A stretch of 64,000 bases of DNA from Gemella sp. GL1 (lineage in GTDB: Bacteria; Bacillota; Bacilli; Staphylococcales; Gemellaceae). Positions 9,439 to 17,353 of the stretch are shown piece by piece; the first letter of the stretch is position 1; each line of letters opens with the position of its first letter. The position numbers were made by a program, and so were the translations under genes. The stretch is from the NCBI RefSeq assembly GCF_013415365.1, contig NZ_JACBYB010000013.1:1-64000 (forward strand), written 5' to 3'. The notes under the pieces were generated by a model. That model saw nothing but the letters and a program-made list of their open reading frames with translations. It did not search any database and was not told where the DNA came from.

Positions 9439-9783
9439 TTAGCGTACTTCTCTAATACGAGCAGCTTTACCACGTAAGTTACGTAAGTAGTAAAGTTTAG
9501 CACGTCTAACGCGTCCTTTACGTACAACTTCAATTTTTTCTACTTTCGGAGTGTGTAATGGGAATGTTCTTTCTACCCCTACACCATTAGAAACTTTACG
9601 TACTGTATAAGTAGCAGAGATTCCTCCTCCACGGCGTTTGATTACTACACCTTCGAATAACTGGATACGCTCACGCCCACCTTCTGTAATACGTACGTGT
9701 ACGCGTACTGTGTCCCCAGCTTTAAACTCAGGAATGTCAGTTTTTAACTGTGCTTGTGTAATTAATTCAATTAATTTACTCAT
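9439..9783 (-). CDS. rplS: 50S ribosomal protein L19
   Basis: L19 lies at the 30S-50S interface. The 114-residue protein matches the family throughout: [20 protein letters not shown] and [20 protein letters not shown] are typical segments. It has its own promoter and terminator, so it is a single-gene unit here, separate from rbgA. Codon choice is strongly biased, as expected for a highly expressed gene. RBS AAAGGAGAAAATATA precedes the ATG. Confidence 0.97.
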   Translation of the reverse strand: MSKLIELITQAQLKTDIPEFKAGDTVRVHVRITEGGRERIQLFEGVVIKRRGGGISATYTVRKVSNGVGVERTFPLHTPKVEKIEVVRKGRVRRAKLYYLRNLRGKAARIREVR

Positions 9784-9871
9784 TATATTTTCTCCTTTAT
9801 TTTACAAAATGCTCTTGGATAACTCCTGTTAAACAGTGGAACATCGTAATTTATGCTAATGCACTTTTGTA

Positions 9872-9900
9872 ATTATATCATTTATATAGTGAGATTTCAA
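9872..9900 (-). promoter_or_regulatory. rplS: rplS promoter
   Basis: Minus-strand TTGAAA (9900-9895), 17-bp spacer and TATAAT (9877-9872). The transcript would have a leader of about 80 nt, long enough for an L19-type autoregulatory leader, but I cannot verify one. Confidence 0.7.
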
Positions 9901-9931
9901 GATATTTATTAAATAATCCACAATTTCTAGT

Positions 9932-9961
9932 AATAAAATAAGCTAGCACTGAGGCTAGCTT
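9932..9961 (-). terminator. pdh operon terminator
   Basis: Minus-strand stem AAGCTAGC/GCTAGCTT with a TTATTTTATT tail, just after the pdhD stop codon. Confidence 0.85.
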
Positions 9962-9973
9962 ACGAAAATTATA

Positions 9974-11719
9974 TTATTTTTTCTTTGGTGCATGGATACA
10001 CATATCGATACAGTCAGCGATAGCTTCATATAAAGCTTCTGAATAAGTTGGGTGTCCATGAATTACATCCATAACATCATCAACTGTTAATTCAGTTTGA
10101 ATTAACATAGAACCTTCGTTAATTAATTCAGCTGCTACCGGTCCAGCTATGTGAATACCTAAAATTTCATGGTATTTAGTATCCATAATTACCTTAACAA
10201 ATCCTTCACCTTGGTTAGATGCTAAAGAACGACCATTAGCTCCAAAGTTGAATTTACCAATCTTGATATCATATTTTTCTTTAGCTTGCTCTTCAGTTAA
10301 ACCAACCATAGCGATTTCTGGATGAGTGTAAATAGCTGCTGGTGTTGATTTAAGATCAAGTTTTTTACGATGACCCATAGCATTTTCTGCTGCGATTTCC
10401 CCCATCTTAAATGCTGCATGAGCTAACATTTTAACTCCATTGATATCTCCTGGTGCGTAAATTCCTTCAACTGATGTTTCCATAAAGTCGTTAACTTTAA
10501 CACGTCCACGGTCCATTTCAAATTTATCAGCTAATTCACCAAGAGATTCATTGTCCGGAACACGTCCGATAGATAATAATACTCTATCTGCTACTATATC
10601 TTCTTTTCCTTCAACTTTAACTACTAAATCTTGTCCTTTGTCTTGAATTTCTAATAATTTAGATGAAGTTAATATATTAACACCTTGTTTTTTAAGTGTT
10701 TTTTCTAAAATTGCAGATGCATCTTTATCCATATTAGCAATTAGACGATCAGCCATCTCAATAATTGTTACTTTAGATCCAAATGTGGCAAATGCTTGAC
10801 CTAATTCTGAACCAATTACTCCTCCACCAATTACTACTAAGTGTTTTGGTAATTCAGTAATATCTAAAATTTCATCAGATGTAAGAACTTTTTCATTGTC
10901 CATTCCAGGAATATTAATTCTTGAAACTTTTGATCCCCCTGCTAAAATTACCTTATCAGCATCTATTAAGTCTTTTCCATCTACTAATATTTTCTTGTCT
11001 GCAGTTAGACGTCCAATTCCCTTGTAAACTTTAACTCCATAAGAACGTAGCAATCCTGCTACTCCTCCAGATAAAGTTTTAGCAACTTTATTTTTAACTT
11101 CTACAGTTTTCTTCATATCCACTGAAAATGCTTCATTAACTAAGTTAATTCCACGGTCTTTTGCAGATTTAATGTGATTAATGATTTCAGCATTGTGTAA
11201 GAATGTTTTTGTTGGAATACATCCACGGTTTAAACATGTTCCACCTAGTTCACGGCTCTCAACTAGGGCTACTTTACCTCCTAATTGAGCTGCTTTAATA
11301 GCAGCCACGTATCCAGCTGGTCCACCACCAATAACTGCCACATCAAACTCACCTTTACGCTCTCTAGCTGGAGCTACTTCAGTTGCTGATGTAGTTGGAA
11401 CTTTAACATCTGACGCTACTTGAGCAACAACTTCTTGAGCCGCAGCAGTTGTTGAATCCGCTCCACCTGGTACAGTTTCTCCTGCTTGTCCTATCCATGC
11501 GATTGTTTCTACTACAGGTACTACTGCTCCTGCTGGGTGTACAATTTTTAATAAAGTTCCGCTTGCCTCTGCTTCTACTTCCATATTTACTTTGTCAGTT
11601 ACGATTTCTAAAAGTACTTCTCCCTCTTTTACTTCGTCACCTTCGTTTTTAAACCATTGTACGATTTCTCCCTCTTCCATTTCACTTCCGGCTTTGGGCA
11701 TAATGACTTCAATTGCCAT
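9974..11719 (-). CDS. pdhD: dihydrolipoamide dehydrogenase (E3) with N-terminal lipoyl domain
   Basis: E3 reoxidises dihydrolipoamide and reduces NAD+. The 581-residue protein carries an extra N-terminal lipoyl domain (residues 1-80, lipoyl Lys43 in TDKVNME), an Ala/Val-rich linker to about 120, then the flavoprotein. FAD-binding AVIGGGPAG, the redox-active GGTCLNRGCIPTK and the C-terminal HGHPTYSEA catalytic His/Glu are all present. The lipoyl segment is identical at nucleotide level to that of pdhC. Such lipoyl-E3 fusions are known in streptococcal PDH and clostridial acetoin dehydrogenase operons. It is the last gene of the operon, 32 bp after pdhC. Confidence 0.95.
   Translation of the reverse strand: MAIEVIMPKAGSEMEEGEIVQWFKNEGDEVKEGEVLLEIVTDKVNMEVEAEASGTLLKIVHPAGAVVPVVETIAWIGQAGETVPGGADSTTAAAQEVVAQVASDVKVPTTSATEVAPARERKGEFDVAVIGGGPAGYVAAIKAAQLGGKVALVESRELGGTCLNRGCIPTKTFLHNAEIINHIKSAKDRGINLVNEAFSVDMKKTVEVKNKVAKTLSGGVAGLLRSYGVKVYKGIGRLTADKKILVDGKDLIDADKVILAGGSKVSRINIPGMDNEKVLTSDEILDITELPKHLVVIGGGVIGSELGQAFATFGSKVTIIEMADRLIANMDKDASAILEKTLKKQGVNILTSSKLLEIQDKGQDLVVKVEGKEDIVADRVLLSIGRVPDNESLGELADKFEMDRGRVKVNDFMETSVEGIYAPGDINGVKMLAHAAFKMGEIAAENAMGHRKKLDLKSTPAAIYTHPEIAMVGLTEEQAKEKYDIKIGKFNFGANGRSLASNQGEGFVKVIMDTKYHEILGIHIAGPVAAELINEGSMLIQTELTVDDVMDVIHGHPTYSEALYEAIADCIDMCIHAPKKK
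11466..11704 (-). repeat. 239-bp perfect direct repeat, copy in pdhD
   Basis: Identical by eye to 12902-13140; it encodes most of the lipoyl domain of E3. The two copies are 1,436 bp apart in the same orientation. Confidence 0.93.
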
Positions 11720-11751
11720 GTTTAATTTTCTCCTTAATGCATACTATTTTA

Positions 11752-13155
11752 TTATATTAATAATGATAATGGGTTTTCAATGAATTCTTTAAGGGTCTTC
11801 ATGAATTTAGCCCCTTCTAGACCATCAACTACACGGTGGTCAGCTGTTAATGTTAACATCATTATTGGTCTTACCACTATTTCTCCATTTCTTACAACTG
11901 GAGTTTCCTTAGTTCCTGCTACTCCCAAGATAGCTGTGTTAGGCTGGTTAATAATTGGTACAAAACTGTGTACCCCGTACATACCTAAGTTAGAAATAGT
12001 GAATGTTGAATCTGCCATTTCATCTGGTTTTAACTTACCTTCAAGAGCTTTAGTAGTGATTTCTTTAGAAGCTACTACTAACTCTTTCAGACTCATCTTA
12101 TCTGCACCCTTAATAACTGGTACTACTAATCCACTCTCCATACCTACCGCTATAGATAAGTTTACATAATTATGTAAGTACATTTCTTTCTCATCTTTAG
12201 ATAAAGATGCATTTACGTATGGGTGTTTCATTAATGATTTAATTACAGCCATAGATACGAAGTCAGTAACAGTTACTTTTTTACCTGTTTCTGCCATGAT
12301 TGCATCCATAGTTTTCTTACGCAACGCAAGTAATTCTGTCATATCCACTTCTACATTAACAACAAATGTTGGTGCTGAGAAGTAAGATTCACTCATACGT
12401 TTAGAAATAACCTTACGCATTGGCGACATTGGTACTGTATCAATAGTTCCCCATTGATTTTCATTAGCTGCTTTAAGTTCCGCTGATGCCGAACTTGCAG
12501 CAAATCCAGTTGACTCCGTAACTGATGTAGTTGCTGTTGCAGTAACATTCATAGATCCTAGAACATCATCTTTCATAATTTTACCGCGTGGCCCACTTCC
12601 TGTAATTCCAGAAATATCTATACCTTCTGTTTCAGCAATATGAGATGCTAAAGGTGAAATTCTTACTTGATCATTCACTTTGAAGTTTTGTACATCATCT
12701 AGGTGCACACGTCCTTTTGCTCCTGTACCATTTACTAATGTCAGATCAATTCCCTTTTCACGAGCATAAGCTCTTGCTGCTGGAGTAGCGCGAAGTCCAG
12801 AATTATCCACTTCTACAACTTCTTTCACTTCCTCTTTTGCAGCTGCTGCACTTACTTCTTCCTTTTCAGGTACCGCTACTGTTTCAGCTGCTGCTGAAGC
12901 TCCTGGTACAGTTTCTCCTGCTTGTCCTATCCATGCGATTGTTTCTACTACAGGTACTACTGCTCCTGCTGGGTGTACAATTTTTAATAAAGTTCCGCTT
13001 GCCTCTGCTTCTACTTCCATATTTACTTTGTCAGTTACGATTTCTAAAAGTACTTCTCCCTCTTTTACTTCGTCACCTTCGTTTTTAAACCATTGTACGA
13101 TTTCTCCCTCTTCCATTTCACTTCCGGCTTTGGGCATAATTACTTCTACTGCCAT
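11752..13155 (-). CDS. pdhC: dihydrolipoyl acetyltransferase (E2 of PDH)
   Basis: E2 transfers the acetyl group to CoA and forms the complex core. The 467-residue protein has one lipoyl domain (1-80, Lys43), two successive peripheral-subunit-binding domains (about 119-158 and 162-200, each with a G-[ST]-G-x(2)-G motif), an Ala/Thr/Ser linker and the catalytic domain (about 241-467) with active-site HRVVDG near residue 440. The start is the ATG at 13155, which follows AAAGGAAGTG; an upstream in-frame ATG at 13179 precedes this ribosome-binding site and is unlikely. An acetoin dehydrogenase E2 is the alternative, but no acetoin genes are nearby. Confidence 0.93.
   Translation of the reverse strand: MAVEVIMPKAGSEMEEGEIVQWFKNEGDEVKEGEVLLEIVTDKVNMEVEAEASGTLLKIVHPAGAVVPVVETIAWIGQAGETVPGASAAAETVAVPEKEEVSAAAAKEEVKEVVEVDNSGLRATPAARAYAREKGIDLTLVNGTGAKGRVHLDDVQNFKVNDQVRISPLASHIAETEGIDISGITGSGPRGKIMKDDVLGSMNVTATATTSVTESTGFAASSASAELKAANENQWGTIDTVPMSPMRKVISKRMSESYFSAPTFVVNVEVDMTELLALRKKTMDAIMAETGKKVTVTDFVSMAVIKSLMKHPYVNASLSKDEKEMYLHNYVNLSIAVGMESGLVVPVIKGADKMSLKELVVASKEITTKALEGKLKPDEMADSTFTISNLGMYGVHSFVPIINQPNTAILGVAGTKETPVVRNGEIVVRPIMMLTLTADHRVVDGLEGAKFMKTLKEFIENPLSLLI
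12902..13140 (-). repeat. 239-bp perfect direct repeat, copy in pdhC
   Basis: Partner of 11466-11704; it encodes the E2 lipoyl domain. Identity stops sharply at both ends, leaving the start-codon side and the linkers different. Confidence 0.93.
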
Positions 13156-13185
13156 TGATTTCACTTCCTTTGGTTTCAAATTTTA

Positions 13186-14172
13186 TTATTTTTTATTTAC
13201 TGCTTTTCTTAAAGTTTCTTTAATAGCTTCAACGTCAGGAACTACTAACACCTCTAAGTTTTTAGCCGATGGAATGTGTGTATCAGCTCCAGCAATACGA
13301 TAAATTGGTGAATCTAAGAAATCAAATGCATCACTTTCAGCGATACGAGCAGCGATTTCTCCACCAAATCCTCCAGTTTTAAATGAATCGTGGCAAATTG
13401 CTAATTTCCCAGTTTTCTTAACTGATTCTACAATAAGCTCTGTGTCTAGCGGTACTAATGTAATTGGGTCAATTACTTCTACTTCAATACCTTCTTCTTT
13501 TAATTCTTCAGCTGCTTGTAAAGATCTCTCTAACATACGTCCCCAAGATACTAAAGTAATATCTTCCCCTGCATGCTTAACCTCACCTTTACCGATTTGA
13601 TAAACTTTAGTTTCATCAACTTCACCTTTACGTCCAAATAAAGCTTTAGGCTCAATGTAGATAACTGGGTTGTTATCACGAACTGATGCTCTCAATACTG
13701 AATAAATATCTTGAGGAGTTCCTGGAGCCACTACTTTTAATCCTGGAATGTGGCAGAACCAAGCTTCAAGAGCTTTACAATGTTGAGCGGCTGCCCCTGT
13801 TCCTGCTCCAGATGCACAACGATAAACTACAGGTACCGCTACTTCTCCTCCTAACATGTAACGCATTGGTGCTGCTTGGTTAACGATCGCATCCATAGCA
13901 ATTGTTACGAAGTCCATAAATGTAATATCTACTATTGGACGCATTCCTGTTGCTGCTGCTCCTGCTGCCGCTCCTGCGATAGCAGATTCTGAGATAGGAG
14001 TATCAATAACTCTTTCTTCTCCAAATTCTTCTAACATACCTACAGTAGTTCCAAAGTCACCACCAAAGATCCCTACATCTTCTCCCATTAAAAATACATT
14101 TTCATCAGCACGCATTTCAGCAGTCATTGCTTCCTTAATTGCTTCACGTACAGTCATAATTTTGTTTGTCAT
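13186..14172 (-). CDS. pdhB: pyruvate dehydrogenase E1 beta subunit
   Basis: With PdhA it forms the thiamine-diphosphate enzyme that decarboxylates pyruvate and acetylates the E2 lipoyl group. 328 residues is the usual length. The N-terminal GEDVGIFGG, the GAAAQHCKALEAWF segment (about residues 124-137) and the C-terminal transketolase domain with ICHDSFKTGGFG are visible. It lies 50 bp after pdhA and 30 bp before pdhC. The AcoB family is closely related, so substrate specificity is inferred from the whole operon. Confidence 0.93.
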   Translation of the reverse strand: MTNKIMTVREAIKEAMTAEMRADENVFLMGEDVGIFGGDFGTTVGMLEEFGEERVIDTPISESAIAGAAAGAAATGMRPIVDITFMDFVTIAMDAIVNQAAPMRYMLGGEVAVPVVYRCASGAGTGAAAQHCKALEAWFCHIPGLKVVAPGTPQDIYSVLRASVRDNNPVIYIEPKALFGRKGEVDETKVYQIGKGEVKHAGEDITLVSWGRMLERSLQAAEELKEEGIEVEVIDPITLVPLDTELIVESVKKTGKLAICHDSFKTGGFGGEIAARIAESDAFDFLDSPIYRIAGADTHIPSAKNLEVLVVPDVEAIKETLRKAVNKK

Positions 14173-14222
14173 GTCTATATCTCCCGAATTATTATTTATG
14201 AATAATTTTTTAAATTAACTTA

Positions 14223-15203
14223 TTAGTCTGCGTAGTTGTCTTGGAAAGCAATCGCTCCATCAGCTAATGGAGATTCCTTAGCAAATTCTACTGCGTCATC
14301 AATAATAGCTCTTGAACCTTCTTCTAATTTAACTAGTTCTTCTTCAGTAGCAATTCCATTTTCCAATAGATAGTTTCTATATTTTGCATTTGGATCTTTT
14401 AATTTCCATTCAGCTACTTCTTCACGGCTACGGTATTTACCAGCATCAGATGCAGAGTGACCGAACCATCTGTACGATACTGCCTCTACTAAAACAGGAC
14501 CTTTTCCAGAACGAGCGTGCTCGATTGCTTCTTGCATTCCATCATAAACTGCTAATACATCATTTCCATCTTCGATGTGAACAGATTTAATTCTGTATGA
14601 TGCAGCACGTTCTGTAATTTTCTCAACACGCATACATCTTTCTTGCGCCATTGAGATTCCGTATTTATTGTTGATTACATAGAAGATTAATGGTAAATCC
14701 CAGTTCGATGCCATGTTTAAACATTCGTGGAATGAACCTTCATTTGTAGCTCCATCCCCCATACAACAGATAACTACATTTCCTGTTTTTTTCATTTTTT
14801 GAGTTAAGGCAGCACCAGTTGACATACCGTGTCCACCACCAACGATACCGTTACATCCCATATTTCCATTTTCTAAGTCATAAATGTGCATTGATCCACC
14901 ACGACCTTTACATTGACCAGTAGCTTTACCTAAAATTTCAGCCATCATTCTGTCAATTTCTACACCTTTAGCAATTGTTTGCCCATGTCCACGGTGGTTA
15001 GAAAACATTAAATCTTCTTTTTTCAGTGGATAGATAGCACCTACGTTAGCTGCTTCTTCTCCTACAGAGTAGTGAGTCATTCCGTGAACTAAACCACGAG
15101 AGTATAGCTTACTTAACTCCATATCGAAATCTCTGATAAGAAGCATTAATTCATACATTTCTAAATGCTCTTGTTTTGTTAAATCTTTATGTGTTTTTAC
15201 CAT
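14223..15203 (-). CDS. pdhA: pyruvate dehydrogenase E1 alpha subunit
   Basis: Thiamine-diphosphate-binding subunit of E1. The ThDP/Mg motif runs from CMGDGATNEGSF (about residues 146-157) to VINNKYGIS. Conserved SNHRGHGQ and RGGSMHIYD segments are present. The 326-residue form is the short type found in streptococcal PDH and in acetoin dehydrogenases. It is the first gene of pdhABCD, with RBS TTGGAGGTT and its own strong promoter carrying catabolite-responsive candidates upstream. PDH is the likelier role because acetoin utilisation genes are absent and pta lies nearby, but AcoA is not excluded. Confidence 0.9.
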   Translation of the reverse strand: MVKTHKDLTKQEHLEMYELMLLIRDFDMELSKLYSRGLVHGMTHYSVGEEAANVGAIYPLKKEDLMFSNHRGHGQTIAKGVEIDRMMAEILGKATGQCKGRGGSMHIYDLENGNMGCNGIVGGGHGMSTGAALTQKMKKTGNVVICCMGDGATNEGSFHECLNMASNWDLPLIFYVINNKYGISMAQERCMRVEKITERAASYRIKSVHIEDGNDVLAVYDGMQEAIEHARSGKGPVLVEAVSYRWFGHSASDAGKYRSREEVAEWKLKDPNAKYRNYLLENGIATEEELVKLEEGSRAIIDDAVEFAKESPLADGAIAFQDNYAD

Positions 15204-15253
15204 ACATAACCTCCAAATTATATGTATAAAAATTTATTTTGTATTATTCATTA

Positions 15254-15282
15254 AATATACAATGAAAATGATTAAATGTCAA
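15254..15282 (-). promoter_or_regulatory. pdhA: pdhABCD promoter
   Basis: Minus-strand TTGACA (15282-15277), 17-bp spacer and TATATT (15259-15254), about 50 bp before the pdhA start. Confidence 0.75.
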
Positions 15283-15283
15283 T

Positions 15284-15297
15284 AATATTCGCTTACA
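15284..15297 (-). promoter_or_regulatory. candidate catabolite-responsive element next to the pdh -35 box
   Basis: Minus-strand TGTAAGCGAATATT fits the CcpA consensus TGNAANCGNWNNCW with one mismatch. It is adjacent to the -35 box. Binding is inferred. Confidence 0.4.
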
Positions 15298-15310
15298 TTC
15301 CTCTAAAATT

Positions 15311-15324
15311 TAGTTACGCTTTCA
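15311..15324 (-). promoter_or_regulatory. second candidate catabolite-responsive element
   Basis: Minus-strand TGAAAGCGTAACTA fits the CcpA consensus with one mismatch. It sits in a small inverted repeat (15309-15332). Confidence 0.4.
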
Positions 15325-15435
15325 TAACTAAAACTCTTCAAATTCCGCCACTAGTACAATTTAAAAGCATACCAATATCTATAAAGAGTCGTCGTTTACA
15401 TTTCAAAACAAATCTCAACTCTTATACTAAAACAG

Positions 15436-15467
15436 GTAAAAACTAGAGCAAATTCCTGCTCTAGTTT
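15436..15467 (-). terminator. terminator after the 5'-nucleotidase remnant
   Basis: Near-perfect stem AAACTAGAGCA/TGCTCTAGTTT with a short T run on the minus strand. Confidence 0.85.
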
Positions 15468-15486
15468 GGATAAGTATAGACTGGGC

Positions 15487-16625
15487 CTATTTTATCCTAT
15501 TTTCTTTCCTTCTTACCATTAATCCAGCTGCGATTAATATCGTCGCCAATGCCGCAGGAAGTTTTACATCAGAATCTGTACTTATGTTTGTCTTAGGTAA
15601 AAGTGAACTTTTATTAGTATCACTTGAAATTTTCAATTCGCTTTGTTTGGTAGCTAGATTTGAAGTTTTCCTAAAAGAATCCTTACTCAAACTATCTTCC
15701 ACAACTACTTTTTCAATCCAAGTATTTATAGCTTTTTCTTTACTGGAAATTCTTTCTATTATATCTGCTACTTTAGTATTTTCTATTTCTTTTTCAAACT
15801 CTTTCAAATCTTCTTGATTTTTAGAATTTAAGTCGTCTTTTTGATCCTTGATTACAGGATTTGTTTTTTCTACTTGACTTTGATTTTCTTCTATAGGATT
15901 TTCCACTTTAAAAACTCTATCCTTATAATCATACTTATACTTAGTAAATCCATTTTCAACATCAGCAAGATAGCTAATATTCGGATACCTTTCTAATAGA
16001 CCTTTAGCGATTTGCGCCGTTTTAAATGTCAAATTCAAACCTTTGATAGTATCCACAAAATTCCAGTTAAAGTCTGCCGTAGGATTAATATTTTTCTCAC
16101 TTACAATATAATTAATGATAGCTTGACGGTTTTCTAAACTTAATAATTGTTTAAAGCCCGCATCTTTTACTCCCAGAAATTTACCACTCATACGATAGTT
16201 ATTTGTAACAACAATAAATTCCTGTTTAGGATCTACTACTTGACCCTTGTAAGTTAGATTTTTAACTCTTTCAGAATTTTCATTAACCAAGTTTCCGCTT
16301 ATATCATATTTATTTTTTTGAGTAACATCAAGATCATAGTCCACTCCGTCAATAACATCAAAATTATATGTTCTATATGCAGTGTTAACTAATTCTTGCT
16401 CTTCTTTATTATTTGGATCAATAGTATTGAATTGTCCCGCAGACATTTCTAACCATTCTTTAAGCTGTGCACCTGTTAATTTAATAATAGCTGCCACATT
16501 ATCGTATAAGTATAGATCTGCTACATTCTTAATAGCTAGAGATCCTTTCTTAATATCTGTATATGCAGTCGAATCATCTCTTGCTCCAGCCTTAAAAGGA
16601 GCAGCAGGGCCTCTAAACTCTTTAA
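15487..16625 (-). pseudogene. wall-anchored 5'-nucleotidase, C-terminal remnant
   Basis: About 370 codons remain of a surface 5'-nucleotidase/2',3'-cyclic phosphodiesterase (UshA/CpdB type) that hydrolyses extracellular nucleotides. The nucleotidase C-terminal domain is recognisable from GPAAPFKAGARDD and DLYLYDNVAAIIKLTG near its broken end. A Lys/Glu-rich linker, LPKTN sorting signal, hydrophobic segment and RRKENRIK tail follow. The N-terminal metallophosphatase domain and signal peptide are missing; the frame is open to a stop at about 16628 with no credible start. A GTG at 16497 exists but cuts into the conserved domain. The homology ends where a lactate permease remnant begins on the other strand. 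Confidence 0.88.
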
Positions 16626-16629
16626 TTTA

Positions 16630-17257
16630 TAAATTTGAGTACTTTAATATGCATGAAGCAATAGCAAGTGTTGCGCCAGTAGTAGAAAAAACTACACCTA
16701 TTAAGGCAATCTTTACTTTCGCACCATTCACTCATACAACTTCAGCTATTTTATTAGCTGCAATTGTTACAATTTTATTATTTAGAGTAAAATCTTCTAT
16801 TGTTAAAGAAGTCGTTTCAGAAACATTTAAAGAGTTATACGCACCTATATTAACAATCTGTTCAGTATTAGCCCTAGCTAAAATCGCTACTTACTCAGGA
16901 ATGTCATCTACATTAGGGCTAGCATTCGCAAATACTGGGGCAGTTTTCCCATTACTATCACCTATATTAGGTTGGATAGGAGTTTTCCTAACAGGATCTG
17001 TTGTTAATGCAGGTTCACTATTCGCAGGACTACAATCAGTAACAGCAAGTCAATTAGGAATTGATCCTTCACTACTAGTAGCTGCTAACGTTATGGGTGG
17101 AGCTATAGCTAAGATGATTTCTCCACAATCTATAGTTGTTGCTGCTGCAGCCGTAGGATTAGTAAACCAAGACAGCAAAATTTTTGCTAAAACAGTTAAA
17201 ATAAGTATTGTTATACTAGCTCTAGTATGTATCGCAAACTTTTTTGTAACTCGATAA
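16630..17257 (+). pseudogene. L-lactate permease, C-terminal remnant
   Basis: About 205 codons matching the last two fifths of LctP-type L-lactate permeases, which normally have about 500-550 residues. Recognisable segments are YSGMSSTLGLAFANTG, GWIGVFLTGS and AKMISPQSIVVAAAAVG. Several hydrophobic membrane segments remain. The 5' half is gone: upstream of about 16640 the sequence belongs to the 5'-nucleotidase on the opposite strand. There is no Shine-Dalgarno before the in-frame ATG at 16651. The stop codon and terminator are intact, so a single deletion removed the 5' ends of both divergent genes. Confidence 0.88.
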
Positions 17258-17263
17258 ATAAAA

Positions 17264-17304
17264 ATAAAAAAGACTTGAATTGTTTAATTCAAGTCTTTTT
17301 TATT
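17264..17304 (+). terminator. terminator after the lactate permease remnant
   Basis: Stem AGACTTGAATT/AATTCAAGTCT with a GTTT loop, flanked by A and T runs, so it may work in both directions. Confidence 0.88.
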
Positions 17305-17313
17305 ATTTCTTAC

Positions 17314-17347
17314 ATGAAAAGAAGTTGCAATTGCAACTTCTTTTCAT
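17314..17347 (-). terminator. tig terminator (34-bp perfect palindrome)
   Basis: Perfect inverted repeat centred at 17330/17331, just after the tig stop codon. It lacks a long T tail of its own on the minus strand, but the next stem-loop (17264-17304) supplies one. Confidence 0.75.
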
Positions 17348-17353
17348 CGTTAA

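Noticed and set aside
9784-9871. Possible L19-type ribosomal-protein leader upstream of rplS
   Set aside because: The leader has suitable length, but I could not recognise the conserved structure by eye; an Infernal search with the L19 leader model would decide.
11449-11783. Plus-strand open frames opposite the lipoyl domains of pdhC and pdhD
   Set aside because: They are antisense shadows of biased coding sequence, duplicated only because the lipoyl DNA is duplicated; they have no ribosome-binding sites.
14223-15203. Naming the operon acoABCL (acetoin dehydrogenase)
   Set aside because: The short E1 alpha and lipoyl-E3 fit both operon types. No acetoin regulator or other acetoin gene is present, and streptococcal-type PDH has the same form, so PDH is preferred.
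16382-16640. Extension of the lactate permease reading frame upstream to an ATG at 16382
   Set aside because: This part lies antisense to the well-recognised 5'-nucleotidase domain and has no permease similarity; it is a chance open frame across the deletion junction.
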